Positions 54,402 to 63,186 are shown, numbered from the stretch's first letter. The stretch: 64,000 nucleotides of DNA from Bacillota bacterium (GCA_030526355.1 JAUNDC010000011.1:1-64000), one strand, 5' to 3'. Numbers and translations: made by a program. Notes: generated by a model from the sequence alone, not told the origin.

Positions 54402-55304
54402 TCATCTCTGATAGAATTCTTTTATTCTTTCTTCCGTTGCAAGACCTTCTGAACATGCTGTCGCAGAGCCTGCTGCAATACCAAGCTTCAGTGCTTCATC
54501 GAAGCTCTGCCTTCGAAGGCACCCGGCCAGAAACCCTGCAACCATCGAATCGCCGGCTCCAACCGTATTCACTGCATTACCATCACACACTGCTTCCATC
54601 ATATGCTCCGTACCATCTTCACATAGAAGGTATGCTCCGTCTTTGCCTAGAGATATAAGTACATTTCTTGCTCCTATTTTTTGCATGGCTTCGGCCCCTC
54701 TTTTCAGGTCTTCATCCGTATAAATGATATCGCCCAGAAGCTCTTCCATTTCCTTTTTATTTGGCTTGATAAAAAACGGTCTGTACTTCAGAACCTTTTT
54801 CAACAGTTCTCCTGTTGCGTCTACAACATATTCAATACCTCTTCCATCGAGGCTTTCCAGAATTCTCTCATATATGTCCTCAGGTAATGTATTAGGAACA
54901 TTGCCTGAAATCACCAGGATATCTCCTTCTTCCAATTTATACAGTTTATCCAACAGTTCTTTGATTTTATATTTTGAAATATGTGGTCCCTGTGCATTGA
55001 TCTCCGTTTCATGCTTCATTTTTATTTTAATATTGATGCGCGTTATCCCATTGTCAAGATGCACAAAATCAGTTTTGATTCCTTTTTCGTTAAGACCTTT
55101 CTCTAGGGCTTCTCCAGTAAAACCGCTTACAAAACCCAGTGCAGTATTATCTATTCCCAGTTCAGTAAGAATTGTTGAAACATTTATTCCCTTACCGCCG
55201 AAATAATATTCTTCGCTTATTGTTCTGTTTGTTGCACCCTGCTTGAGCTCGTCCATGTATACTACATAATCTATAGCAGGGCTGAAGGTTACCGTGTAAA
55301 TCAT
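54402..55304 (-). CDS. fruK: 1-phosphofructokinase
   Basis: 300-aa PfkB-family kinase converting fructose 1-phosphate to fructose 1,6-bisphosphate. It has YFGGKGINVSTILTELG, NGITRINIKIK, FIKPNKKEMEELLG and the catalytic GAGDSMVAGFLAGCL. The start overlaps the fruR stop by 4 nt (ATGA). Confidence 0.96.
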   Translation of the reverse strand: MIYTVTFSPAIDYVVYMDELKQGATNRTISEEYYFGGKGINVSTILTELGIDNTALGFVSGFTGEALEKGLNEKGIKTDFVHLDNGITRINIKIKMKHETEINAQGPHISKYKIKELLDKLYKLEEGDILVISGNVPNTLPEDIYERILESLDGRGIEYVVDATGELLKKVLKYRPFFIKPNKKEMEELLGDIIYTDEDLKRGAEAMQKIGARNVLISLGKDGAYLLCEDGTEHMMEAVCDGNAVNTVGAGDSMVAGFLAGCLRRQSFDEALKLGIAAGSATACSEGLATEERIKEFYQR

Positions 55305-56050
55305 TCTTCAACCTCCTTAATAACTGTATACTGACAGAAATGTTCATTCACCAGTCTGTCTGTTATAATGCATGCTTCATCCAGGTCTGCAAAGGTAACT
55401 GGTGAAATCAGCCCGAATTTAGTATGATCTGCCAGCACAAAAGACATATATGCCTTTTTCATTACGGCCATTTTTATTGCTGCCTCCCCGATATCCGGTG
55501 TTGTAAAACCTCTCTCAATATCCACGCCGTTAGTTCCCATAAAACATTTTGTAAAGTTATAACGCTGTACTGCTTCTATGGCTGCAGACCCTATAACCGC
55601 TTCTGTAGATGGTCTGAGCAGCCCTCCGATAATGTAAGCGTCAAATCCTTTCTGGATTAGCTTTTTGGCATGTGTGATTCCATTGGTAATATAAGTAACA
55701 TTGTTCTTGTCGAGATAATCTATCATTTTTTCGGTGGTGGTTCCTGCATCTATGTATACAAAATCGTTTTCCTGAACCATGCTCGCTGCATATTTTGCAA
55801 TGAGTTCCTTTTCTTCAACATTTATCATAGTTCTCTGGCTAACATCTGTCTCCCCGAAGGTAATGTCTCCATTCACTGCAACTGCTCCGCCAAAGACTTT
55901 TTTTAATTTTCCTGCATGATCCAGTTCAGTGATGTCACGCCTTATCGTAGATTCACTTATGCTTAATTCCTTTGCCAGGGCAGCCACTTTTACTGTATTA
56001 TGTTTTTTTAACTTTGCTAGAATTCTCTCATGTCTTTCGTTCTGCAGCAT
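55301..56050 (-). CDS. fruR: DeoR-family fructose operon repressor
   Basis: 249 aa. The N-terminal HTH reads [40 protein letters not shown]. The sensor domain has [31 protein letters not shown] and [10 protein letters not shown], typical of DeoR regulators that sense phosphosugars. Start ATG 56050, 8 nt after AGGAGG. It heads the fru operon and is a close paralogue of the regulator before gap. Confidence 0.93.
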   Translation of the reverse strand: MLQNERHERILAKLKKHNTVKVAALAKELSISESTIRRDITELDHAGKLKKVFGGAVAVNGDITFGETDVSQRTMINVEEKELIAKYAASMVQENDFVYIDAGTTTEKMIDYLDKNNVTYITNGITHAKKLIQKGFDAYIIGGLLRPSTEAVIGSAAIEAVQRYNFTKCFMGTNGVDIERGFTTPDIGEAAIKMAVMKKAYMSFVLADHTKFGLISPVTFADLDEACIITDRLVNEHFCQYTVIKEVEE

Positions 56051-56073
56051 ATTCATTTCCTCCTGTTGAGTTT

Positions 56074-56124
56074 ATTGTACCACAAACTCGCTCAATGTCA
56101 ATCAAACTTTTTCAAATTCAATCA
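56074..56124 (-). promoter_or_regulatory. fru promoter with paired operator repeats
   Basis: TTGACA (56096-56101), 16 bp, TACAAT (56074-56079) on the minus strand. The direct repeats TGATTGACATTGA (56092-56104) and TGATTGAATTTGA (56112-56124) are 20 bp apart, two helical turns, and the first overlaps the -35: candidate FruR sites. Confidence 0.75.
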
Positions 56125-56168
56125 TTCTTTAGTTATATTCGAGCAAACTATTTCATTTTTTTAATCTG

Positions 56169-56246
56169 CAAAAAAAGAACTGCTACACAGGGAACAGGCC
56201 GGCGCACCCTTAAAATTGCCGATACTGTTCTCCATGCAGCAGTTCT
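56169..56246 (-). terminator. gap terminator
   Basis: AGAACTGCT (56238-56246) pairs with AGCAGTTCT (56176-56184); the latter is followed on the minus strand by T7. The long loop holds a further stem (GGAGAACAG with CTGTTCCC). About 30 nt after the gap stop. Confidence 0.85.
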
Positions 56247-56276
56247 GTTTATAAGATTTGTGTGTTAACTGTTTTA

Positions 56277-57290
56277 TTATAATAATGTTGCCACATGACC
56301 AAGTGTTCTTACCATTTGTGACACATAACTCATTTCATTGTCATACCATGCAACAACCTGTACCTCAAATACTCCTGTTCCGCTTCTTTCCACAAAAGTC
56401 TGCGTCGCATCAAACAATGATCCGTAGCTCATTCCGATGATATCACTTGACACTATTGGTTCCTCATTATATCCGAAAGACTCGCTTGCAGCTTCTCTCA
56501 TGGCATTGTTTACACCTTCAAGAGTAACAGTTTCTGAAGAATCCTTGAGTACTGCAGTAAGGATTGTAGTTGAACCAGTAGGGACAGGAACTCTCTGTGC
56601 AGAACCGAGCAGCTTTCCTGCCAGCTCAGGAATTACGAGACCTATTGCCTTGGCTGCACCGGTAGTGTTCGGTACAATATTGATTGCTCCGGCTCTGGCT
56701 CTTCTGAAATCATTCTTTCTGTGCGGTCCGTCCAGAATCATCTGATCACCTGTATATGCATGAATAGTAGTCATGAAGCCTGTTCTTACTTCTCTGTAAT
56801 CATTGAGTGCCTTTGCCATTGGGGCAAGACAGTTTGTTGTACATGATGCAGCCGAAATGATATTATCATCTTTTGTAAGAATATTTTCATTTACCCCGTA
56901 TACAATAGTAGGTAAATCATTTCCTGCAGGTGCGGAAATAAGTACTTTTTTTGCTCCTGCATCTATATGAGCCTGTGACTTGGCCTTTGATGCGAAAAAC
57001 CCTGTACATTCCAGCACGATATCCACGTCCAGCTCTTTCCATGGAAGCTTTGAAGGATCGGCTTCCTTATATATTCTGATAGCTTTGCCGTCAATAATTA
57101 TATGCTCCTCATCACTGTCAACTTCATGCGGGAAATTTCCCTGTACGCTGTCGTGTTTGAGAAGATATGCCAACATTTCTGTAGTAGTAAGATCATTAAT
57201 CGCCACAACATCAAATCTTTCATCGTCAAACATTTTTCTGAACGATAATCTGCCTATTCTACCAAAACCATTGATTGCAATCTTAGCCAT
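56277..57290 (-). CDS. gap: glyceraldehyde-3-phosphate dehydrogenase
   Basis: 337-aa glycolytic enzyme. NAD-binding [16 protein letters not shown]; catalytic Cys in [32 protein letters not shown]-terminal [21 protein letters not shown] 57290 behind AAGGAGG; an upstream in-frame ATG lies before the ribosome site. It is placed directly after a DeoR-type regulator rather than the usual CggR, and no pgk or tpi follows. Confidence 0.97.
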   Translation of the reverse strand: MAKIAINGFGRIGRLSFRKMFDDERFDVVAINDLTTTEMLAYLLKHDSVQGNFPHEVDSDEEHIIIDGKAIRIYKEADPSKLPWKELDVDIVLECTGFFASKAKSQAHIDAGAKKVLISAPAGNDLPTIVYGVNENILTKDDNIISAASCTTNCLAPMAKALNDYREVRTGFMTTIHAYTGDQMILDGPHRKNDFRRARAGAINIVPNTTGAAKAIGLVIPELAGKLLGSAQRVPVPTGSTTILTAVLKDSSETVTLEGVNNAMREAASESFGYNEEPIVSSDIIGMSYGSLFDATQTFVERSGTGVFEVQVVAWYDNEMSYVSQMVRTLGHVATLL

Positions 57291-57309
57291 TTTATGTTCC
57301 TCCTTAATA

Positions 57310-58074
57310 TCATTTATCATCGTTATTAGTTTCTGTTTCTTTAACCACAGTATACTCGCAAAACTCGGAATTCTTTATCACATCTGTTATTACTTCCGCT
57401 TCATCAATTGCAGCAAATGTAACTGATGAAACACGCCCGAATTTAGTATGATCCGCAAGTATAAACGATCTGTATGACTGCTTGACAGCCGCTCCTTTTA
57501 TGGCTGCCTCATCGATATCAGGTGTAGTAAATCCCTTGTTTATATCTACTCCGTTGGCTCCCATAAAGCATTTTGTAAAGTTATATCTGCTGACAGCTTC
57601 AACTGCTGCAATGCCTACTGCCGCTTCTGTGGACGTTCTGAGCACTCCTCCTATAAGATAAGTATCGAAGCCGTTCTTCAGAAGCTTGCCTGCATGTGAT
57701 ACCCCGTTGGTAACAAATACAGCATTCCTGTTGGTAATATAATCAATCATCTTCTCTGTAGTTGTTCCGGCATCTATGTATACGAAATCATTATCTTCTA
57801 TCATGTCTGCAGCATACTTGGCTATACTGTCTTTTTCTTCTATATTCTTCTGCTTTCGCTCCGATACATCAGTTGCTTCCGATATCATGCTGAAGTCCCG
57901 CAAAACCGCTCCTCCGTGCACTTTTCTCAGCTTACCCTGACGATCAAGCTCGTTAATATCTCTCCTTATTGTAGATTCGCTTATGTTGAGTTTTCTTGCC
58001 AGTTCTGTAACCTGAACTGAATGTGTATCTCTCAGCATCTCTAGAATCTTCTCATGTCTTATATCCTGTAAAAT
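57310..58074 (-). CDS. DeoR-family regulator upstream of gap, probable ATT start
   Basis: 254 aa if started at ATT 58074. [42 protein letters not shown]. Sensor: [43 protein letters not shown]. It is a duplicate of FruR, whose first residues MLQNERHERIL align with [11 protein letters not shown] here, putting the ATT codon opposite the FruR ATG. GGGGGTGAT stands 7 nt before this ATT. The nearest conventional in-frame start, GTG 58095, lies upstream of that Shine-Dalgarno and at the predicted transcription start. It forms an operon with gap. Confidence 0.88.
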   Translation of the reverse strand: MLQDIRHEKILEMLRDTHSVQVTELARKLNISESTIRRDINELDRQGKLRKVHGGAVLRDFSMISEATDVSERKQKNIEEKDSIAKYAADMIEDNDFVYIDAGTTTEKMIDYITNRNAVFVTNGVSHAGKLLKNGFDTYLIGGVLRTSTEAAVGIAAVEAVSRYNFTKCFMGANGVDINKGFTTPDIDEAAIKGAAVKQSYRSFILADHTKFGRVSSVTFAAIDEAEVITDVIKNSEFCEYTVVKETETNNDDK

Positions 58075-58099
58075 ATTATCACCCCCAACTGTCACCTAC

Positions 58100-58150
58100 A
58101 GTATAACATCTCTTTTGGCAAAGTCAATCATTTTCTTTCATTTTCTTTCA
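58100..58150 (-). promoter_or_regulatory. promoter and tandem repeats upstream of the deoR-gap operon
   Basis: TTGACT (58122-58127), 16 bp, TATACT (58100-58105) on the minus strand. Two identical 10-mers, TGAAAGAAAA, lie just upstream (58131-58150) and are candidate regulator sites. Confidence 0.7.
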
Positions 58151-58250
58151 TTAATTATTATTTTCGCGCAATTTTGATACAAAGGCGAAGTCTATTTGCA
58201 TTATTTTACATTATTTTCTTGTTATGGTTTATTTTTCTTGTGGCGTATGA

Positions 58251-59000
58251 TATAAAAGAGAACGCAGGCGTATTAGTGCTCTTTGTGAAGAAATCAAAAA
58301 ATATGAAGGCGGTAGGCTTTATATAAAGAATAAGAGAGGCAAAATATATTTTGCTGAATATGACGGTAAATCCCAACGCTGGATAACAAAAGATCGCAAT
58401 CGGATTTACCAGCTTGCCCGTAAAGAATATATTAAACGCTCAATTATCATAAATGAAAGTATATGCGATATTTTACAAGAGGCTGTTGACAAAATTACGA
58501 CTGCATTCAAATTACACAACCCTAGCGCATTAGCCAATAAATTCAATACCCTTGAATCAGATATGATTATATTGGATCCCGTCACCTTCGCCTGGAAAAC
58601 CGAAAAATACAGAAGCAATCCTATTCATCGGGAAGCTTTGAAATATATGACAACAAACGGAATGAGAATGCGTTCCAAATCGGAACTAATAATCGGCGAT
58701 ATTCTTGAAAAGTACGGCATTATTTACAGATACGAACAGGCTATCGAAATTTGCGGCAAAATATATTATCCCGATTTTGTAATACTTTGCGATGATGGCA
58801 CAATAATAATCTGGGAACATTTCGGACTTATGGAAGATGAGAGTTATAAACTCAAAGCTTTTAATAAAATCTGTGACTACAGGAAGCTCGGATTTAAGCA
58901 ATACAAGAATCTTATATGTACATGGGAAGATGATCTTGAGAGTATGGAGAATATTGAAGACATCGTCAATCGTATAATACTAAAGAGCAAGGTATGGTGA
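58251..59000 (+). pseudogene. PD-(D/E)XK endonuclease-like gene without a normal start
   Basis: An open frame runs from an in-frame TGA at 58248 to TGA at 59000 (about 249 codons). The first ATG (58563) would remove the N-terminal half, yet the upstream part reads as protein (ERRRISALCEEIKKYEGG, RGKIYFAEYDGKSQRWITKDRNR). It resembles a clostridial family with this N-terminal arrangement. The C-terminal half shows a nuclease pattern: MRSKSELIIGDIL (Glu), KIYYPDFVIL (PD), TIIIWEHFGLM (E-x-x). No ATG, GTG or TTG lies in frame before 58563, so the 5' end is lost, mutated or starts unconventionally. AT-rich and opposite in direction to its neighbours: likely acquired. The palindrome array follows immediately. 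Confidence 0.65.
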
Positions 59001-59048
59001 ATTTGCTTTACTGTTGCTGCATGCTGCACTGCGTATGCATGGTTACAA

Positions 59049-59357
59049 AGTCTCCAAATTGACTTTCGTAAGCTGTCATTTGGAGACTTTTAGCTATTTT
59101 TGATGCGATCACAACTTGATAGTCTCCAAAAATCTTCTCGAAAAGGTATATTTGGAGGCTTTATTGCCAATATATGCATAATTCTGGAAAATAGTCTCCA
59201 AATCATAGTTCTGAAGTTGAATTTTGGAGACTTGCGATATATAATTCCATTCATTATACCTAAAAGTCTCCAACCAATCCCTTCTCGGTCATGATTTGGA
59301 GACTTTTATTTTTGTATGTGATATCAAATGCCGCCAAAGAACAGATTTGGAGACTTT
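59049..59357. repeat. palindrome array: four inverted-repeat units with exact 72-bp period
   Basis: Each unit is AGTCTCCAAAT, 18 bp, ATTTGGAGACT, 32 bp. Left arms start at 59049, 59121, 59193 and 59265; right arms at 59078, 59150, 59222 and 59294. Arms differ by zero to two bases; the 18- and 32-bp segments are unlike each other. A fifth right arm (59345-59357) is 51 bp after the fourth and lacks its left partner, as if 21 bp were deleted. Arm pairs 1 and 4 extend into flanking A/T bases. The array fills the 359-bp gap between the nuclease-like gene and the MBL-hydrolase stop; nothing else is seen there. Confidence 0.85.
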
Positions 59358-59359
59358 CA

Positions 59360-60229
59360 TCATTCACTCCGCCACATCATCTTGCCGCCACGGAAAACGC
59401 ACTTGATTTTCCCGCATTCTTCAAGGTATGTCAGATAGCCTTTTGTCGTCGACGACAGAAGTGCATGATTCACAACATTGGTTTTCATGCCGGTGAACTC
59501 GTACATTTTTTGCAGAATATCATCAAGCGCCATCGGCTGGTTGCAGATTTCCAGAACCTTTGCCTGAATTTCCTTCTGGTTATTGATATTCAGCTCCAGT
59601 ATTTCTGAAATATCCGTTTCTGCATCGCCATGTGCCGGCACAAACAGCTTGCCCTCGAAGTGCTGCAGCATCCTGAGAGTTTCCATGTATCCACCTGCAT
59701 CATACAGATACCCGAAACAATGATTCTCAAGATACGACTTCATAAGATAAGAATCCGCCAGAAACCATACATCATCAGAAGTTTTCACACCTATCATGCC
59801 GAAGGTATGCCCCGGCAGATAAGTCCACTCGATTCCATTCAGCTTATAATCCTCAATAGCTCTGAAGCCGATTTTGCCGGGATGATCAAAAATCCTCATC
59901 AGCCCTCTTCCAGGCTTGCCGCCGTTCATGTATGCCGCTTCAAGCTCATTGAAGTGAGCAAAGGCCATATCATAATCGGTACAATATGCCGGAACACCGT
60001 ACTTTTCCATCAGATACGAATTTCCGCCAAGATGATCTATGTGAGTGTGAGTATTGATAATATAATCAAGGGTCCAGCCCTGTTCGCACAGTATCCTGTC
60101 TATTTTTTCACCATCTCCGACAGCGCCGGTATCTATAAGACAAACACTGTGCTCACCAGTTTTGTATACACCTATATTAGTATTTGCTTCTATGTAAAAT
60201 GTACGTTCTCCTGCCTGTACAAGCTTCAT
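59360..60229 (-). CDS. metallo-beta-lactamase-fold hydrolase
   Basis: About 289 aa. The metal motif is IINTHTHIDHLGGNSYLMEKYG (HxHxDH); further ligands are in TYLPGHTFGMIGV (His), VWFLADSYL (Asp) and KLFVPAHGD (His). The C-terminal region (DDILQKMYEFTGMKTNVVNHALLSSTTKGYLTYLEE) looks like a winged-helix dimerisation domain of such hydrolases. Substrate unknown. Start ATG 60229, or TTG 60235, which is better spaced from AGGAAGG. It is last in the ybaK-hyp operon direction. Confidence 0.88.
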   Translation of the reverse strand: MKLVQAGERTFYIEANTNIGVYKTGEHSVCLIDTGAVGDGEKIDRILCEQGWTLDYIINTHTHIDHLGGNSYLMEKYGVPAYCTDYDMAFAHFNELEAAYMNGGKPGRGLMRIFDHPGKIGFRAIEDYKLNGIEWTYLPGHTFGMIGVKTSDDVWFLADSYLMKSYLENHCFGYLYDAGGYMETLRMLQHFEGKLFVPAHGDAETDISEILELNINNQKEIQAKVLEICNQPMALDDILQKMYEFTGMKTNVVNHALLSSTTKGYLTYLEECGKIKCVFRGGKMMWRSE

Positions 60230-60245
60230 TCTCAAAGTATCCTTC

Positions 60246-61226
60246 CTAGCATATTCTCGGCAGCCCTTCGCCGTAAAGCACATCAAATCGCCTTACCGCT
60301 CCGAGCCTTGTTCTGATATATGCACCGCTGCCTTCATCCGCATATCCTATTATTGCAGCATCTCTGCCATGTACAGTGCCTCTCATTATCTCAAGTGCCT
60401 TTTCCGCTTCCCCAGCAGGAACAACCGCAATCATCTTGCCTTCATTTCCCATATAGAGAGGATCCAGACCAAGTATATCGGCAAATCCCCTGACCTCCGG
60501 CGAAACAGGTATAGCGCCCTCCTGAAGCTCGATCCTGCAGCCTGATGTATCTGCGATTTCATTGAGCACTGTGCCAAGTCCTCCTCGTGTAACATCTCGC
60601 ATGGTTCTTACTGATATTCCACCTTCAAACAGCGCATCAACGATATCATTAAGAGCAGCACAATCACTTTTGATATCATTTTCAATTTCCATCCTGTGGC
60701 TCAGAATGCAAGCATGATGATCGCCGAGATTTCCTGAAACTATAATGGCATCTCCCGGTCTGCAGTTGCTGCTGCTTACATCTCTTCCTTCAGGTATAAG
60801 GCCTATACCGGTAGTATTGATATAAAGGCCTCCGTTTCCCTCAACTACCTTTGTATCACCTGCAACCACCATAACACCGGCTTCGCGAGCCTGAGCTGCC
60901 ATTGAAGCCACCAGTCTGTCAAGCAGTTCCGTATCAAGCCCTTCTTCCATTATAAATCCGCAGGTAATGTACTTCGGTACAGCTCCCATCATGAGAAGAT
61001 CATTAACAGTGCCGCATACACACAGCTTACCTATATCGCCACCATTAAATTCAAGAGGCGTCACAACAAAAGAGTCCGTACTGCACGCGATTCTGCCGCT
61101 GACCTCCAGCACTGCAGCATCCTCCATTCTGTTAAGTATCTTATTGCTGAAATGTTTACCGAATATATCACTCATCAGCTGAGCAGATGATTTGCCTCCG
61201 CTGCCATGAGCCATAGTTATTTTCAT
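60246..61226 (-). CDS. hypE: hydrogenase maturation protein HypE
   Basis: 326 aa, PurM-like. It dehydrates carbamoyl bound to its C-terminal Cys to make the cyanide ligand of [NiFe] hydrogenase. It has MAHGSGGKSSAQLM, VCGTVNDLLMMGAVPKYI, VVAGDTKVVEG, RDVTRGGLGTVLNEIA and the C-terminal PRIC with the essential Cys. ATG 61226 behind AAGGAG. Confidence 0.96.
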   Translation of the reverse strand: MKITMAHGSGGKSSAQLMSDIFGKHFSNKILNRMEDAAVLEVSGRIACSTDSFVVTPLEFNGGDIGKLCVCGTVNDLLMMGAVPKYITCGFIMEEGLDTELLDRLVASMAAQAREAGVMVVAGDTKVVEGNGGLYINTTGIGLIPEGRDVSSSNCRPGDAIIVSGNLGDHHACILSHRMEIENDIKSDCAALNDIVDALFEGGISVRTMRDVTRGGLGTVLNEIADTSGCRIELQEGAIPVSPEVRGFADILGLDPLYMGNEGKMIAVVPAGEAEKALEIMRGTVHGRDAAIIGYADEGSGAYIRTRLGAVRRFDVLYGEGLPRIC

Positions 61227-61274
61227 TTTTATCTCCTTTTTCGCAGGAACCAACCTGCATTTATTTCAAATTTA

Positions 61275-62321
61275 TCAATGAACGTTTCTGTACCATATTC
61301 CACATGCTCCCTCTGATGAAACCATACACGGTCCGAACGGCTTCAGCGGTGTGCATTTTTCACCGAACATCGGACACTGATCAGGATTTATCCTGCCGAC
61401 AATAACATCAGCACATCCACAGCCTGCCGGAAGCTCCATATCTGCATAAAGCTCCCTGCTTCCTCCGTCAAAGTCTGCATACTCATCCTTCAGATAAAGT
61501 CCCGAATATTCGATGATTCCGAGCCCTCTCCACATGGCAGGTCCAGTCTGGAACACTTCATCCATAACAGCCAGTGCTTTCTGGTTGCCGTCATCTTTTA
61601 CAGCATTTCTGTAAAGGTTCTCAGTATGACCGTCGTTGTTCTCTATCTGCTTCACTATTCTGTAAAGGGACGCCAGTATGTGCTCGGCTTCAAATCCTGT
61701 AACAACAAATGGTTTCCTGTAAAGGGACGCCAACTCATCGTATACTCTGCTGCCTGTTATAACGCTCACATGTCCCGGGCATATAAACCCGTCGATATCC
61801 TCCTGATTTTCACAAATCCAGTGAAGCGCTGGTATCGCTGTCTTGAGAGCAGTCACGAGTTTTATATTTATTATTTCTTTTTTATCTGCTTCCTGTATCA
61901 TCAGTGCATATGCAGGTGCTGTCGTCTCAAAGCCCACGGCAGCTACAACATACGTCAGTTCAGGGTGCTGCTGTGCTTTTTCCACAGCCTCAAAGGGTGA
62001 ATACATCAGCTGTATGTTTGCTGCGCCTCTACCTTTAGCCTCAGACAGGCTTTCATTCGTGCCAGGCACCTTCATCATGTCACCAAAGGTCAGAAGCACG
62101 TGATCCGGCTTCATTGCATATTCTATGCATTTGTCAATGTATGCTGTCGGTGTTACGCACACAGGGCATCCCGGTCCTGATATCAGCTTAATTTTAGGTG
62201 AAATCAGACTTCTTATGCCGTTTTTGAAAATTGCAGCAGTATGAGTCCCGCATACCTCCATCAGCTTCAGTTCACGCCCGTCATATGATTTAAGATAATC
62301 TATTATTTCTCTGATTTCCAT
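61275..62321 (-). CDS. hypD: hydrogenase maturation protein HypD
   Basis: 348-aa iron-sulfur protein on which Fe(CN)2CO is assembled with HypC. It has LMEVCGTHTAAIFKNGIRSL, ISGPGCPVCVTPTAYIDK, FGDMMKVPG, VGFETTAPAYAL, CPGHVSVITGS and the C-terminal cysteine region GCGCADVIVGRINPDQCPMFGEKCTPL. Gene order hypC-hypD-hypE. Confidence 0.97.
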   Translation of the reverse strand: MEIREIIDYLKSYDGRELKLMEVCGTHTAAIFKNGIRSLISPKIKLISGPGCPVCVTPTAYIDKCIEYAMKPDHVLLTFGDMMKVPGTNESLSEAKGRGAANIQLMYSPFEAVEKAQQHPELTYVVAAVGFETTAPAYALMIQEADKKEIINIKLVTALKTAIPALHWICENQEDIDGFICPGHVSVITGSRVYDELASLYRKPFVVTGFEAEHILASLYRIVKQIENNDGHTENLYRNAVKDDGNQKALAVMDEVFQTGPAMWRGLGIIEYSGLYLKDEYADFDGGSRELYADMELPAGCGCADVIVGRINPDQCPMFGEKCTPLKPFGPCMVSSEGACGIWYRNVH

Positions 62322-62330
62322 GGTTCCTCT

Positions 62331-62546
62331 TTACTGGAGCGCTTCGATCTCAGCGAAAAGATCAATCAGCTCCTGTGCTTTATCCTGTTCCATTACTTCT
62401 ATCGCACAGCCGGCATGCACCAGCACGTACTGACCCGGCTTCGGATCAACAAGACCTGTATTCACATTTACTGTATTCCCGTTAAAGTCGACCTTGGCCT
62501 TGTCTTCAAATACTTCCAGAACCTTTCCCGGTATAGCTACACACAT
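62331..62546 (-). CDS. hypC: hydrogenase maturation chaperone HypC
   Basis: 71 aa. Starts MCVAIPGKVLEV with the essential Cys2, then AKVDFNGNTVNVNTGLVDPKPGQYVLVHAGCAIEVM. Start ATG 62546 behind GAGGAGG; the longer reading overlaps ybaK and would bury Cys2. HypA, HypB and HypF are not in the window. Confidence 0.95.
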   Translation of the reverse strand: MCVAIPGKVLEVFEDKAKVDFNGNTVNVNTGLVDPKPGQYVLVHAGCAIEVMEQDKAQELIDLFAEIEALQ

Positions 62547-62550
62547 TTTA

Positions 62551-63033
62551 TTATTCCTCCTCAGGGATTTTGCAGACGTCAATCCATCCGGCAGCCTTTG
62601 AATACTCCATCAGCTCCTGACATGTGAGCTCAATGGCACTGTTGCTGCTGCCGCATGCAGGGAACACTGTATCGAATCTCTGCATCGAAACATCCGCATA
62701 TATATCAACATCTTCATTATCTACTGCAAAAGCACACACTCCGCCTACTGCATGACCTGTATATTCCAGCACGGCCTCCGCTGTAAGCATCTTCGCTTTG
62801 AAGCCGAACTGCTTTTTGAACTTGCCGTTGTTGACCTTGGTATCACCTGCTGTCTGTATCAGAATGCAGCCACCTTCCGGTTTCTGGAATGAAAGCGTCT
62901 TGCATATTCTGGCAGGCTCGGTTCCCGCAGCCTCTGCCGCAAGCTCCACCGTGGCGCTGGATACTTCAAACTCCATAATCCTGTCTGCAATTCCCAGTGT
63001 TTCAAAATATTCTCTTACTTTCTCGATAGCCAT
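62551..63033 (-). CDS. YbaK/ProX-type aminoacyl-tRNA deacylase
   Basis: 160 aa. It has the YbaK fold with ARICKTLSFQKPEGGCILIQTAGD (catalytic Lys region), NGKFKKQFGFKAKMLTAEAVLEYTGHAVGGVCAFAV and VFPACGSSNSAIELTCQELMEYS. It hydrolyses mischarged tRNA; the exact substrate cannot be told. First gene of the hyp operon, behind its promoter. Confidence 0.92.
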   Translation of the reverse strand: MAIEKVREYFETLGIADRIMEFEVSSATVELAAEAAGTEPARICKTLSFQKPEGGCILIQTAGDTKVNNGKFKKQFGFKAKMLTAEAVLEYTGHAVGGVCAFAVDNEDVDIYADVSMQRFDTVFPACGSSNSAIELTCQELMEYSKAAGWIDVCKIPEEE

Positions 63034-63075
63034 CGTTCTTTCTCCTGATGAGCATTATTTTAACCTATAGCGTTT

Positions 63076-63104
63076 ATTATACAATTTTTGACGGGCTTCG
63101 TAAA
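63076..63104 (-). promoter_or_regulatory. promoter of ybaK-hypCDE
   Basis: TTTACG (63099-63104), 17 bp, TATAAT (63076-63081) on the minus strand, about 40 nt before ybaK. Confidence 0.7.
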
Positions 63105-63186
63105 CCTATCGCGGGAACAAATATCGGCGTGATGGTTATTTCATCGGTTATTAAAGCATATGTTCCCTGTTTTACGAAATAATAGC

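Noticed and set aside
58224..58300. ATG 58224 with TGA 58248 read as selenocysteine or readthrough to start the nuclease gene
   Set aside because: No ribosome site before 58224, no visible selenocysteine insertion hairpin, and the first eight residues do not look like the family.
59049..59357. Calling the 72-bp array a CRISPR or TIGR array
   Set aside because: CRISPR repeats would be conserved over 24-36 bp in one orientation; here only 11-bp arms are conserved, in alternating orientation. No box C/D motifs recur and no Cas or Nop-domain gene is seen, so I report it as an unclassified palindrome array.
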